DNA of 64,000 nt from positions 1-64,000 of the forward strand of contig JBOFRL010000097.1 in NCBI GenBank assembly GCA_051650965.1, read 5' to 3'. This document shows positions 54,149-62,975 of this stretch, piece after piece. The position numbers and the translations under genes were made by a program. Every line of letters starts with the position of its first letter. Within the stretch, counting starts at the first letter, position 1. The notes beneath the pieces were generated by a model. The model did no database searches. It was given only the letters and a program-made list of their open reading frames with translations, and was not told the DNA's origin. This DNA is from Enterovibrio sp051650965. Its GTDB lineage: Bacteria; Pseudomonadota; Gammaproteobacteria; Enterobacterales; Vibrionaceae.

Positions 54149-55150
54149 TTAAAAACGAAGATTTACCCCAAGTGAAGTCATGTACTGTTTTTCATCATAA
54201 AATTCAAGATTTGAATGCGTCACAAAGAGGCCGTTAAGTGAAATCAAAGACAAAGACGGGTGGCCAAAAAGCTCAGCAAATTCATAGGTTAAAAAGAGGC
54301 TGCTGCGCTGATCTTCGCGAGTTTTGCTAAAGATGGGGTGGGAGCCTTTGTAGTTTTGTTCGCTGTAAGCGCCGGTGATAAAGAATCGGTGGCGCCCTGC
54401 AAAATTGAAGTAAGTGAGTTTTGCGCCAACTTCATCAAATGCGAGCGCGTCACCTTTGGCATTGCTATTTGTGTAAAAAAGTGAAGGGGTTACGCCTAAG
54501 CCTTTGCCTAAAAATTGTTGAAAACTGACTCGCGCGTAAAAAGCGTCATAAGAGCGCGCTAATTGCCACTTTTGTGTTTCGTTTAAAGCTAGAAAAGCGC
54601 CGCTTTGCTCGTGCTCGATATCACTCGAAGCGTAGGCAACGTCAAAGGAAAGCGGTGTGTTGGCGATATTTTTTAATTGGATGCGGTACGCTTCTCCGTC
54701 TTGCTTGGTTTTCGTGCGCGGCGCGCCGGTGACGAAAGGATCAGACCAGACATTGGCTTTAAGTAAGGTCGGGAGGTATGAGAAGGAAATTTGCGTTTTC
54801 GAATCAAGCGTTAAGCGATAGCCTACTTCAAAGGCCAGCGATCCGACCGCGATATCTTCGCGCGTTGTTCCTAAAAAGATCTGATGCGCTCTTTGGTCGC
54901 CAAAATTAAATGCAAGTTTGCCAAGTCCACCTAAAATCGTTTGATGTTCTTGTTTTCCTTCACTATTAAGCGTGCTGAGCTGAGTCGTGTCATCAATCGA
55001 GCTTAAATTAGAGTTAGTGGTTATGTGCAGCGCTAATACCGCGATTTCACCTGTAATTGCTGATTTAGGCTCGGCGTTAGCTGATGACGCTTTTGCTGCT
55101 AAAGTAAAAATAAAAGGTAAACAAAGCAATGCGTTAAAAGAAAATTTCAT
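54149..55150 (-). CDS. DUF2860-like outer-membrane protein
   Basis: A 333-residue secreted protein with a signal peptide ending near ANA (residue ~27). Many amphipathic strand-like segments and a terminal LRF suggest an outer-membrane beta-barrel. Segments such as EDIAVGSLAFEVGYRL, YLPTLLKANVWSDPF and HPIFSKTREDQ resemble the DUF2860 family as I remember it from vibrios; a profile search would settle this. I chose the ATG at 55150 (GAGG upstream) over a TTG one codon earlier. No function is known. Confidence 0.6.
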   Translation of the reverse strand: MKFSFNALLCLPFIFTLAAKASSANAEPKSAITGEIAVLALHITTNSNLSSIDDTTQLSTLNSEGKQEHQTILGGLGKLAFNFGDQRAHQIFLGTTREDIAVGSLAFEVGYRLTLDSKTQISFSYLPTLLKANVWSDPFVTGAPRTKTKQDGEAYRIQLKNIANTPLSFDVAYASSDIEHEQSGAFLALNETQKWQLARSYDAFYARVSFQQFLGKGLGVTPSLFYTNSNAKGDALAFDEVGAKLTYFNFAGRHRFFITGAYSEQNYKGSHPIFSKTREDQRSSLFLTYEFAELFGHPSLSLISLNGLFVTHSNLEFYDEKQYMTSLGVNLRF

Positions 55151-55286
55151 CAAACTAGCCTCTTACTCTGGCCACGTAAATTTTATAGGCACTATTTAAG
55201 TGAACGGTTTAATAATATTTAAGGTAGGAAAGAGAAGTTAATAAGGCAATCAAGATCTTACAAATAATACGTGATAAGGAAAGGTT

Positions 55287-55559
55287 ATGGATAGGATTTG
55301 CGCTAAAGCGGTTGTTTCAGGAAAAGTTCAGGGGGTTGGCTTTCGTTTTCAAACTGCGCATCGCGCTTTGCAGCTTGGCTTAACTGGCTACGCGAAAAAT
55401 GAAGATAATGGCGAGGTAACAGTGCTGATCTGCGGTGAAAAGGCGCAAGTTAACGCGATGCTGGAATGGCTGACAAAGGGGCCAGCAAGTGCAACGGTGA
55501 CTTCTTTGCGCCATGAGCTGCTAGAGTGGTATTTTGTGAAAGGTTTTGCGATCAAATAA
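55287..55559 (+). CDS. acyP: Acylphosphatase
   Basis: Small enzyme that hydrolyses acyl phosphates such as acetyl phosphate and carbamoyl phosphate. The acylphosphatase signature GKVQGVGFR is at residues 13-21, with the catalytic Arg at 21, and the catalytic Asn lies in YAKNEDNGEV. It has 90 residues (E. coli 92). AGGAAAGG precedes the ATG. It is convergent with tusE and adjacent, as in E. coli. Confidence 0.95.
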   Translation: MDRICAKAVVSGKVQGVGFRFQTAHRALQLGLTGYAKNEDNGEVTVLICGEKAQVNAMLEWLTKGPASATVTSLRHELLEWYFVKGFAIK

Positions 55560-55576
55560 AGCCAATTACTTTTTTT

Positions 55577-55912
55577 CTATAAACACCTAACAGGCTTTGG
55601 CAAACCGGCTAATTTGGCAGCTTGCTTGGCTGGTCCTTCTGGAAAAAGGGAAAAGAGAAAACTGCTGTTGCCTTTTTCTAGCCCCTTTTTCTCGCCATAC
55701 AGCTTTACCAGCATCCGTAGCGGTGGCGAGGTGTTAAATTCTAAGTAAAACTCACGTATTAATAACAAAACGTCCCAATGATCTTGAGTTAGCTCAATTT
55801 TTTCTTGCTCAGCTAAAAAAAATGTCAGCGCTTCGCTCCAGTCTTGAGGATTTTTCAGGTAGCCGTCAGGATCAAGTGCGACCGATTTTCCGGCAATTTC
55901 TAGCGTCGTCAT
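55577..55912 (-). CDS. tusE: Sulfur-relay protein TusE
   Basis: DsrC-like carrier that hands persulfide sulfur from TusBCD to MnmA for 2-thiouridine in tRNA. It has 111 residues (E. coli 109). The penultimate cysteine that carries the persulfide is present (LPKPVRCL). The conserved DGYLKNPQDWSEA and DHWDVLLLIREFY segments are intact. It is followed by acyP in the opposite direction and preceded by yccA. Confidence 0.96.
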   Translation of the reverse strand: MTTLEIAGKSVALDPDGYLKNPQDWSEALTFFLAEQEKIELTQDHWDVLLLIREFYLEFNTSPPLRMLVKLYGEKKGLEKGNSSFLFSLFPEGPAKQAAKLAGLPKPVRCL

Positions 55913-55974
55913 AGGAAAAACTCATTTAGCAAAAACAGCGCGAAGTAATAAAGATTTTTATTTTTCCTGTCAAT

Positions 55975-56002
55975 AAAAAAGCGCCGCGAGGGCGCTTTTT
56001 TT
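55975..56002 (-). terminator. Intrinsic terminator of yccA
   Basis: AAAAAAGCGCC pairs with GGCGCTTTTTT (55975-55985 with 55991-56001) over GCGAG. It lies 13 bases after the yccA stop, so tusE has a separate start. Confidence 0.8.
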
Positions 56003-56014
56003 AAAAGTGCAGCG

Positions 56015-56680
56015 TTAGTCGTTTCCGCCTAAAAAGCCCAGCAGTTGGAGCAGGCTTAAAAACAGGTTGTAGATAGAAACATAAAGTGAAATTGTCGCAG
56101 AAATGTAGTTAGTTTCACCGCCACGAATGATTGATTGTGTGGTGAGCAAAATGGCCGCGGTTGAGAACAAGACAAAAAGGCCGCTGAGTGCTAAAGAGAG
56201 CATCGGCATGTTTAAAAAGATATTCGCTACCGTTCCCACCAAAATAACGATAAATCCAGCCAGTAGCATGCCATTTAAGAACGAGAGATCACGCTTAGTG
56301 GTTAGCGCGTAGGCAGAGCACGCTAAAAAGGTCAGCGCGGTGCCGCCAAGTGCTGGCACGATTGCCCAGCCTAAGCCGGCGCTGATGTACATATTCAGGA
56401 TGGGGCCTAAGGTGTAGCCAAGAAATCCCGTGAATAAAAAGGTGAATACCAGTCCAAGCGAGCTGTTACGATTTTTTTCGGTTAAAAAGAGCAGTCCATA
56501 AAAACCGGCGAGCATAACGATAAGCCCTGGCCGTGGCAACTCCATAGCCATTGAAATTGCAGCAATTGCGGATGACCAAAGCAGAGTTAGCGAAAGTAAA
56601 AAATAGGTATTTCTTAGAACCTTGTTGCTACTAAGTGCACTGTCGCGATGAGAACTTTGGGTAATAGTATGGATATCCAT
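56015..56680 (-). CDS. yccA: BAX inhibitor-1 family protein YccA
   Basis: Seven-helix inner-membrane protein that in E. coli is both a substrate and an inhibitor of the FtsH protease, protecting SecYEG under jamming. It has 221 residues (E. coli 219) with the UPF0005/BI-1 pattern of helices. The N-terminus SALSSNKVLRNTYFLLSLTLLWSS and C-terminus SIYNLFLSLLQLLGFLGG match the family. The acyP-tusE-yccA cluster is conserved. Confidence 0.95.
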   Translation of the reverse strand: MDIHTITQSSHRDSALSSNKVLRNTYFLLSLTLLWSSAIAAISMAMELPRPGLIVMLAGFYGLLFLTEKNRNSSLGLVFTFLFTGFLGYTLGPILNMYISAGLGWAIVPALGGTALTFLACSAYALTTKRDLSFLNGMLLAGFIVILVGTVANIFLNMPMLSLALSGLFVLFSTAAILLTTQSIIRGGETNYISATISLYVSIYNLFLSLLQLLGFLGGND

Positions 56681-57037
56681 AGTGGTCTCTCAGTTATTAA
56701 CTTGTTGAATTAATTAAGCAGCATATCTTGAGAATTTAGCCATGCTAAAAGCAACTGTATAAATTTCACATGCTGCTGATCAAGTAGTATGTATCAGCGC
56801 GTAGCAGAATAAAAGTTTTTTAAAAGTAAAAAGATATTTATTTTCTGTTAATTGAGAAAAATATTGTTATTGCGACTTTTAAATTTCTATAAAAAATTAA
56901 TGTTTTTTTAAATTTCTAATTACTGATTTAACCCGTTGTTATTAGTGTTTTTTATTTAACGTCTTAATTCTGATAGTGAAAAAAAAGGAGTTAAACGTAA
57001 ACTTAAGGAAATTCAATCTAGTGCAGAAACCATGGGC

Positions 57038-57052
57038 ATTTAGGTTGATCGA
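57038..57052 (+). repeat. Direct repeat copy 1 upstream of the major pilin
   Basis: ATTTAGGTTGATCGA. It matches the copy at 57120-57134 at 14 of 15 positions. The spacing of 82 bases is close to eight helical turns. Candidate regulator site. Confidence 0.5.
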
Positions 57053-57119
57053 AGAGTAAGAAGCCGTTAGTAGATTTCTTATGGTTGTTAGTGTGTTGTG
57101 TTTGTATTTCGTGAGTCGA

Positions 57120-57134
57120 ATTTAGGTTGTTCGA
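57120..57134 (+). repeat. Direct repeat copy 2 upstream of the major pilin
   Basis: ATTTAGGTTGTTCGA, differing from copy 1 only at position 11. It begins 84 bases before the chosen pilin ATG. Confidence 0.5.
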
Positions 57135-57203
57135 TTTTATTTGTACGTGTGAAAGAGTTATTTATCACTACCCACATAGTCAATTAATGCAATGGAGAAA
57201 AGT

Positions 57204-57842
57204 ATGTTCTTATCAGCAAAAAAAATGAAAAAACAAGTCGGTATGACTTTATTAGAAGTCATTATCGTTCTGGGTATTATGGGGGTTATTGCGGCGGGCG
57301 TTGTCGTTCTCGCGCAACGTGCAATCGATAACCAAAATATCTCTAAATTAAGCCAGGCATTAAATACTATCCAAACTGGTCTTATTCAAACATATAGAGG
57401 CAAAGCGTCTTACCCTGCAGTGTCAACAGCAGCTGAAATTCAGCAACTAAGGGAAGCGTTGGTTTCAATGGGACGTGCATCTGATACTGACTTTTTAAAC
57501 CCATTCACAGGTGACCCAATTGACGTGCTAACCACAGCTGTTAATGGCGTGCCAAATAAAGCTTTTGGTATTCGCGTTGGTAACTTGAGCCAAGAGCAAT
57601 GCCGCTCTGTGATCACATCTGCAACGGATCTCTTTACGTTCATCCAAATCACAGCACCAGGCGGCACCATTGCACCAGATCAATATGTTGATGCAGTGGC
57701 AGATACCGGTATGAACATTATCAAATCTCCTACAGGTAATGGTCAGCAATTCGACGTAGCAAACCTAGAGCACATCACTAACTTATGTGGCGGCTCAACA
57801 GGTGCTAATGCGTTCTACGACGTGTATGTCGGCGGCCGATAA
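57204..57842 (+). CDS. tcpA: Type IVb major pilin (TcpA-like)
   Basis: Major subunit of a TCP/CFA-III-type pilus. The short 13-residue leader (MFLSAKKMKKQVG) is cleaved by a prepilin peptidase before a methionine, as in V. cholerae TcpA, and the mature Glu5 (MTLLE) is present. The hydrophobic helix follows (VIIVLGIMGVIAAGVVVLA). Two cysteines, in EQCRS and NLCGG, probably form the C-terminal disulfide loop typical of type IVb pilins. The ATG at 57204 has GGAG at a good distance; an ATG 12 bases upstream is also in frame. It is the first gene of the pilus operon. The gene symbol reflects position and similarity, not proven orthology. Confidence 0.88.
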   Translation: MFLSAKKMKKQVGMTLLEVIIVLGIMGVIAAGVVVLAQRAIDNQNISKLSQALNTIQTGLIQTYRGKASYPAVSTAAEIQQLREALVSMGRASDTDFLNPFTGDPIDVLTTAVNGVPNKAFGIRVGNLSQEQCRSVITSATDLFTFIQITAPGGTIAPDQYVDAVADTGMNIIKSPTGNGQQFDVANLEHITNLCGGSTGANAFYDVYVGGR

Positions 57843-57874
57843 TATCAATTAGTTATTGAGTAATTAGGTGAGAC

Positions 57875-59245
57875 ATGCTGCTAAAGCAACGGGGTGTAAC
57901 GTTACTAGAAGCAATTCTCGCCGCGGGAATATTAGGTTGGGTGATGGCATATGCCGGAACCCAACTTATGAGATACGCGGAGAGCAGAGTGCTAGATAGT
58001 ACGGCAAAGAGGATGGTTGAAGATCTGAAGTGGGCACGGGATTTTCTGGAAACGCAAAAGTTTCCGCTTACTCAACCAAATCCAACAGGAAATGCTTCTC
58101 AACTTGGACTGTTTTATCGTCACAATGTTGAGTATAAGTTTGATGGTCCAGTATTAGGGCCGCACGATAGATATTATGTTACCGATCAATTTTTGCCAAT
58201 GAAACAAGAAAGTTGTCCAGAAGGTGGTGATCTTTCGCAATACCTTGAAAATGGATTACACATCGCTCCTTGCGGATATAACGGATTTAAAGGGTTGGTG
58301 AGTTTTACAGGTCTCTACGTTTATTTAAAAAAATATAACAATATTGCTATGCCAGATATAATATCATCGCCATTTTTTTTCGATACGTATTATATAATAA
58401 ATGACATAAATTATTTCGATGACATGCTTTCAGTCGCAACAAGATTATCGAATGTAGAAAGAGAAGATGGTTTTAGAGTTTTTGATAAAAATATATATTT
58501 AGCTATTTATGATAAAAATGGACTCGGTCATATTCCTGATCAAGCAAGTTGGGTTTCATTAGAAACTGTATTAAGTAATGATTTAACGGTATTGCAAACA
58601 TTTAAAACTGTAGCTGAAGCTGATACAGCCAGAAAAATCGGAATAGTAATAAGAACAAGACTCAATGAATCGAGCGTATATTTGAAAAGAGATGGCTCAA
58701 TCACAATGGAAAAAGATAAGGCACTTTGTTGGTCAACAGAAAATAATAATTTAATGCCATGTATCTCGTCTTTTTCTTCTACTGATAGCCCTGAATTAGT
58801 GAATTCTATTGTTGTTGACGCACCTAATTTTTTATATGGAAAAGATGTGAAAAGATCGCCGCCAATTGTTGGTTATCACACCTTTTCAAATGGGAATGCG
58901 GTAAGGATCCCTCATATGAAGTGTCCATTTGATGACACAGGAAATATTAAAACAGTTGAAAAAATAGTAGCGATGCCTAGCTCTTTTTCAACTGGCTCTG
59001 AGAACAGCACAAATTTTACAGACCCAAGTAATATAGTGAGTAAAGGTACAAAAGGTGCAAATGGTAAACATGCTTTTACTGCAGGTTTGTCACTTGAATG
59101 GACTGATGATACAGATAAATCTGAATGGGTTGTTAAAGGTTCTGTTGCTATTGATTCTGCTTATTCTGAAGCAAACAATAATAGCTCAGTAATTAGAAAT
59201 CCAAATTCGATATCATTTATTACGCTGCAATGGTGTGAGGGATAA
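57875..59245 (+). CDS. tcpB: Minor pilin, likely pilus initiator/tip (TcpB-like)
   Basis: A long pilin-like protein of 456 residues. It has a very short leader (MLLKQRG) and a prepilin-type start with mature VTLLEA (Glu5). After the conserved helix the sequence is divergent, Ser/Asn-rich and AT-coded. TcpB and CofB are similarly long minor pilins that trimerise at the tip and start pilus assembly; by position and size this is the counterpart. The C-terminal half could carry receptor- or CofJ-like-binding beta domains. It starts 33 bases after the pilin gene. Confidence 0.8.
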   Translation: MLLKQRGVTLLEAILAAGILGWVMAYAGTQLMRYAESRVLDSTAKRMVEDLKWARDFLETQKFPLTQPNPTGNASQLGLFYRHNVEYKFDGPVLGPHDRYYVTDQFLPMKQESCPEGGDLSQYLENGLHIAPCGYNGFKGLVSFTGLYVYLKKYNNIAMPDIISSPFFFDTYYIINDINYFDDMLSVATRLSNVEREDGFRVFDKNIYLAIYDKNGLGHIPDQASWVSLETVLSNDLTVLQTFKTVAEADTARKIGIVIRTRLNESSVYLKRDGSITMEKDKALCWSTENNNLMPCISSFSSTDSPELVNSIVVDAPNFLYGKDVKRSPPIVGYHTFSNGNAVRIPHMKCPFDDTGNIKTVEKIVAMPSSFSTGSENSTNFTDPSNIVSKGTKGANGKHAFTAGLSLEWTDDTDKSEWVVKGSVAIDSAYSEANNNSSVIRNPNSISFITLQWCEG

Positions 59246-59248
59246 CAA

Positions 59249-59854
59249 ATGGTTAGAGGTTTGCTATTATTGTTCTTTTTATTTATTACTGGCTGCTCAG
59301 CAGATATGTATGCCAGCAATAATAAAGATGAAGATGATTTTTTTGGAGTGTCTGAAGAGCCATTCGAATTAGAAGATAATTCAGCAACTATTGTGGATGA
59401 TACTACTTATTCTGATGGCGTAAATACAATTCCAAAAATAGGCATCACAGAAGCAGAAAATAATTACGCTGCAGCGAATAGTGTTGAAGGCCTTCCTATA
59501 CAAACAATAAGCTACACCCCTAATAAGCCTGCAGAAAGCTTTGTTTCACCCATGCCAGCAGAGGCGAGAGCAACATTAAAAGAAGATCCAGTAAAAATTT
59601 CTTACACACTTTCTTTAAAGAATGGCGATTCATTAAAAAGTAAACTCAATCTCTTCTTAAAGCAGTATGGCTATAAATTAATATGGAAGACTGAGTATGA
59701 TGTATTTTTCGAAAATGAAGTTGTTTATTACAATGATTCATTTATTCCTTTATTGAAAAACATTGCATCAGATTTAATGGGCATGGGAATTGATGTCCAC
59801 ATGAATGTCTATGTTAAAAATAATGTTGTGCTGGTTTACTCAGTGAGAAATTAA
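59249..59854 (+). CDS. tcpQ: TcpQ/PilL-type pilus lipoprotein
   Basis: A 201-residue lipoprotein with a lipobox at residues 13-16 (ITGC). The C-terminal domain from about residue 115 matches the TcpQ/PilL pattern: NGDSLKSKLNLFLKQYGYKL and IWKTEYDVFF. In V. cholerae TcpQ stabilises the TcpC secretin. It sits between the minor pilin and the secretin, as in the tcp operon. The preceding stretch is acidic and low-complexity. Confidence 0.82.
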   Translation: MVRGLLLLFFLFITGCSADMYASNNKDEDDFFGVSEEPFELEDNSATIVDDTTYSDGVNTIPKIGITEAENNYAAANSVEGLPIQTISYTPNKPAESFVSPMPAEARATLKEDPVKISYTLSLKNGDSLKSKLNLFLKQYGYKLIWKTEYDVFFENEVVYYNDSFIPLLKNIASDLMGMGIDVHMNVYVKNNVVLVYSVRN

Positions 59855-59855
59855 A

Positions 59856-61304
59856 ATGAAAAAAAACATAATTACAGCAGCGCTCATATTATCTTTGTCA
59901 TCATGTTCATTTACGTCAAATACGCCTGAAGCAGATGAGAATTTAGATAAGATCATAGAGGATGGAATTTCTTCCTTAAATAAGAGGACGGATAATTTCA
60001 GTGTTTTTGATGGCTCTTACGTCACGGTTGAAAAGAATGTTACGCATTCTAAACATTATCGCGACCCAATAGATTTCTTTGGCGTCAAGCCAATGAATAT
60101 CCATCAAACATTAGATATGTTGGAAAATTTATATAACAGACCATCCTATATCGCAGATATAAATAGCATCAAAGAAGAGTTGCGCGAACAAATTAATAAA
60201 GATGAAAAGCGAGTGGTATTTAAAGGAAACTTGGGTGACTTTTTAAATTACCTTGGCAAATTGTACGGCGTTACAATGACCTTGGATGAAAAAGACATCA
60301 TCAAAGTTAACTTTTACACATCAAAAACTTATACCCTCGATCAATATCTTGATGGTAATAAAGCGTCAGCTGCGCTTTCCGTTGGTGGTGGTGAAGGGAA
60401 CAGCGGCGGCTTGACAGCAAGTTCAGAAAGTAAAGTGGAATCAGACACTTGGAAAAAAGTGGAAAAATTCCTTGATGACGCAATCGGTGAAGATGGCCGC
60501 GCGACCATTTTAGAAGATTTTTCAATCGTTAAAGTGACGGCAAGGCCTTGGGTTATCGACGAACTCGATGAGCTATTCGATCGACTCAAAAAAGAAAGTC
60601 AAATGCAGGTTTCTGTTAAATATAGAATTATTGCAATTAGCAAAGAAAAAATAGATCAACTTGCGGCAAAATTTGGTATTAACAGAGTCGGTGATGATTA
60701 CACCATTTTGACCGACATTGTTGACGCCATTTCATTAAGTCAAGTTGGCGGCGGCTTAGCAGGAACGCGTCGCTCAGTAGAAGGGCGGCTTGATGCGATA
60801 GTTAAAAGTATTTCACAAGAAACGATCAGCAAAGGGCAAATGGTCGGTTTACCTAACCGCATCATGCCAATAAATTTGACTACCACAACATCGTATATTC
60901 AAGAAATCACAAGAGAGCAAAACGATAATACCGGTAATATCAACCAGTCTACTAAAGCGGGCGAAATTACCACGGGATTGAGCATATTAATATTGCCAAA
61001 AGTTTTAGATGATGGCCGTATTCAATTAACATCCGGTTTTACTGAGAAGAAATTAGTTAAATTAAGTTCATTAGATGGCGTGCAATTACCGACTATCGAT
61101 GAAACAGAAACATTATCCACTGTCACAATTGATTCTGGCAGCATCGAGATGATAGCCCTTTATACCGAAACCGCCAGAAATAATGAAAAAGGTATGCAGC
61201 TGCTTGGCGCCGGTATTGAAAAGAAAAAAGATGACAGAATGATAGCCGTATTAATTGGAGCCGACAGTTACAAATTATCTAGCTCAGTATCGAAAAGGGG
61301 CTAG
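59856..61304 (+). CDS. tcpC: Type IVb pilus secretin (TcpC/PilN-like)
   Basis: Outer-membrane lipoprotein secretin through which the pilus exits. The lipobox LSSC ends the signal peptide at Cys17. N-domains precede the secretin domain of the last ~250 residues, which ends with the conserved ITTGLSILILPKVLDDGRIQL-like run (in two parts) and the pattern LPTIDETE. It has 482 residues (TcpC 489). It starts two bases after the TcpQ-like gene. Confidence 0.88.
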   Translation: MKKNIITAALILSLSSCSFTSNTPEADENLDKIIEDGISSLNKRTDNFSVFDGSYVTVEKNVTHSKHYRDPIDFFGVKPMNIHQTLDMLENLYNRPSYIADINSIKEELREQINKDEKRVVFKGNLGDFLNYLGKLYGVTMTLDEKDIIKVNFYTSKTYTLDQYLDGNKASAALSVGGGEGNSGGLTASSESKVESDTWKKVEKFLDDAIGEDGRATILEDFSIVKVTARPWVIDELDELFDRLKKESQMQVSVKYRIIAISKEKIDQLAAKFGINRVGDDYTILTDIVDAISLSQVGGGLAGTRRSVEGRLDAIVKSISQETISKGQMVGLPNRIMPINLTTTTSYIQEITREQNDNTGNINQSTKAGEITTGLSILILPKVLDDGRIQLTSGFTEKKLVKLSSLDGVQLPTIDETETLSTVTIDSGSIEMIALYTETARNNEKGMQLLGAGIEKKKDDRMIAVLIGADSYKLSSSVSKRG

Positions 61305-61306
61305 CT

Positions 61307-61777
61307 ATGTTTGATGAGTTTGTCTGGCTAATAAAAGGCGATGATTCTTATCGTAATTACCTAGCTAAAAAATGGCGTACGGTAATTAGTGTCAAAATGA
61401 AAAATGGGGATGTTTATTTTTGCTTGTCTAAAAATAAACAATTTGTTAGTGATGAAGAAAAAACAAAATTACTCGCCCCTATTTGTGTAAATAATGACGA
61501 GTATAAAGATTGCATTGTTGTTTTAGATGAAGACGAACAAGCAGGTTTTGTTTGGATACAGAAACGTTGTTTTTGTATAAGCAGAAAAATGATTGATGAT
61601 TTTTCAAAATCAGAGCTAAGTTTTTTCTCTGGCAGAAAAGTAAATATTAAATCTGCTTCGAAGATGGTCTCTGAAAATGCAATTGTTGTTAAATCATCGT
61701 CATTTGTGACAATAGTGTTGCTGAATCTTTTTGCGGTACTCTTGTTTGCCGCTGGAGTTTATGTATGGTTGTTTTAG
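61307..61777 (+). CDS. tcpR: Pilus assembly protein in the TcpR position
   Basis: A 156-residue protein with no signal peptide, a charged N-terminal cytosolic part and one membrane helix at the C-terminal end (about residues 132-155). TcpR of V. cholerae (about 150 residues) helps place the TcpT ATPase at the inner membrane. I assign this by gene order and size; sequence similarity is not obvious to me. It overlaps the next gene by 13 bases. Confidence 0.6.
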   Translation: MFDEFVWLIKGDDSYRNYLAKKWRTVISVKMKNGDVYFCLSKNKQFVSDEEKTKLLAPICVNNDEYKDCIVVLDEDEQAGFVWIQKRCFCISRKMIDDFSKSELSFFSGRKVNIKSASKMVSENAIVVKSSSFVTIVLLNLFAVLLFAAGVYVWLF

Positions 61778-62550
61778 ATAAGATCAGATTGCCATCTAAA
61801 GCGGTGATGATATATATAGTGATTTTTATAATATTCTCCATTGTTATTGCAACGGGTTATTTTTATAAAACACGTACTAGGACTGATGCCAGCGCACAAT
61901 TGGCAAAACAAAAACAGATGAAAATAGATAACGATCGAGCGAGCTATACATCTGGAATAGATACAATATTGCAATCAAGTGATATAAAAGAATTAAAGAA
62001 AATGTATGGTCTTCTTTTGGGTGATTTTAAGTTCATGCAGGCTGCAGGTTGGAGAGCAAATGAAGCACTCTGCACTGTAAATTCATGCAACTTATCATTC
62101 AAAAAAATACCAAATAGGATGTTTGAGTATGTCGTTATAAAAAAGGGGGATAAAACTTATGAACCTATATTTAATGAAGAGCAAATGACTTTTCAAGACG
62201 TGATATTAGACATTAATTTAAAAGCAAATGAAGTTTATAAAGATAATATGGATAATGTGTCTGACTGCAAAAGTTTTATCTCAAAAACTTATCAGCTGAA
62301 TAATCTGTTTCAGTCAGACTCGCAAAAGAAATTAACTTTAACAATGCCATCGTCTGTATTTTCGCTGAGCCAAACGTATGACTGGGCAAAATATGCAGAG
62401 ATCAAAAAAGGAAATATGCTATTTAGTACGGATAATCTTCTTGCGATAGATTTTATAAATGATCAGTTCAGTGACCAAATCATCACCTATGACAGATTAG
62501 CCATGAGTGATAAGGGAATGAATATTTCATTGAGTTATTACTGTTTTTAA
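61765..62550 (+). CDS. tcpD: Pilus assembly protein in the TcpD position
   Basis: A 261-residue protein with one N-terminal membrane helix (about residues 11-33) and a periplasmic domain with three cysteines in the middle and a C-terminal Cys. TcpD (277 residues) is an inner-membrane assembly factor in the same operon position. Assignment is by order and topology. Confidence 0.6.
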   Translation: MVVLDKIRLPSKAVMIYIVIFIIFSIVIATGYFYKTRTRTDASAQLAKQKQMKIDNDRASYTSGIDTILQSSDIKELKKMYGLLLGDFKFMQAAGWRANEALCTVNSCNLSFKKIPNRMFEYVVIKKGDKTYEPIFNEEQMTFQDVILDINLKANEVYKDNMDNVSDCKSFISKTYQLNNLFQSDSQKKLTLTMPSSVFSLSQTYDWAKYAEIKKGNMLFSTDNLLAIDFINDQFSDQIITYDRLAMSDKGMNISLSYYCF

Positions 62551-62561
62551 AGAGACTTATC

Positions 62562-62975
62562 ATGAAATATAAAATATTTGCAGCATTACTGTTTTTTCCT
62601 ATTACGATTTTATCTGCGAGTGATCTTGTAGAATATGAGCGCCATTACGAAGATCTTAATCGCCTGAAAAATACATTGGAAAAATTGGAGTTACAAAAAA
62701 AGATCAACGAAGTGCAAATGCAAATTGACAAAGATGCCTTTGCTAATTCGCCACAGCCAATTTTACCTGAAGGAGAATTTGGAAATGAAGTTTTTTCTCC
62801 CAAGGATCTCACGCTTCTTTATTTAATTGGCTCTGGAAAAAGTACTAAGGCGTTTGTACAGCACAAGGATAAAACCCTTTCATTTGCCAATGGCCAGAGT
62901 TACCAAGGATGGCTTGTGAAAATAGATGGGAAATCCGTAACTTTTTCAAAAGGCGGCAGTAGCGTTACATTATGA
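62562..62975 (+). CDS. tcpS: Pilus assembly protein in the TcpS/PilP position
   Basis: A 137-residue exported protein. It has a signal peptide (about residues 1-19), a coiled-coil (RLKNTLEKLELQKKINEVQM) and a small beta-rich C-terminal domain (ANGQSYQGWLVKIDGKSVTF). The layout resembles PilP-like lipoproteins without a lipobox, and TcpS of V. cholerae. Its stop overlaps the ATPase start. Confidence 0.65.
   Translation: MKYKIFAALLFFPITILSASDLVEYERHYEDLNRLKNTLEKLELQKKINEVQMQIDKDAFANSPQPILPEGEFGNEVFSPKDLTLLYLIGSGKSTKAFVQHKDKTLSFANGQSYQGWLVKIDGKSVTFSKGGSSVTL

Larger units (their letters stand above)
56681..57203. other. AT-rich leader upstream of the pilus operon
   Basis: Half a kilobase without a convincing gene, separating core gene yccA from the pilus operon. 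It is strongly AT-rich. It holds a pair of 15-base direct repeats (57038 and 57120), where regulators of the pilin promoter may bind. I cannot assign a promoter with confidence. Confidence 0.6.

Noticed and set aside
56976..57060. Frame fragment reading KGVKRKLKEIQSSAETMGI, reminiscent of an H-NS-type helix
   Set aside because: Only 19 codons before a stop, no second fragment in register; could be chance in AT-rich DNA.
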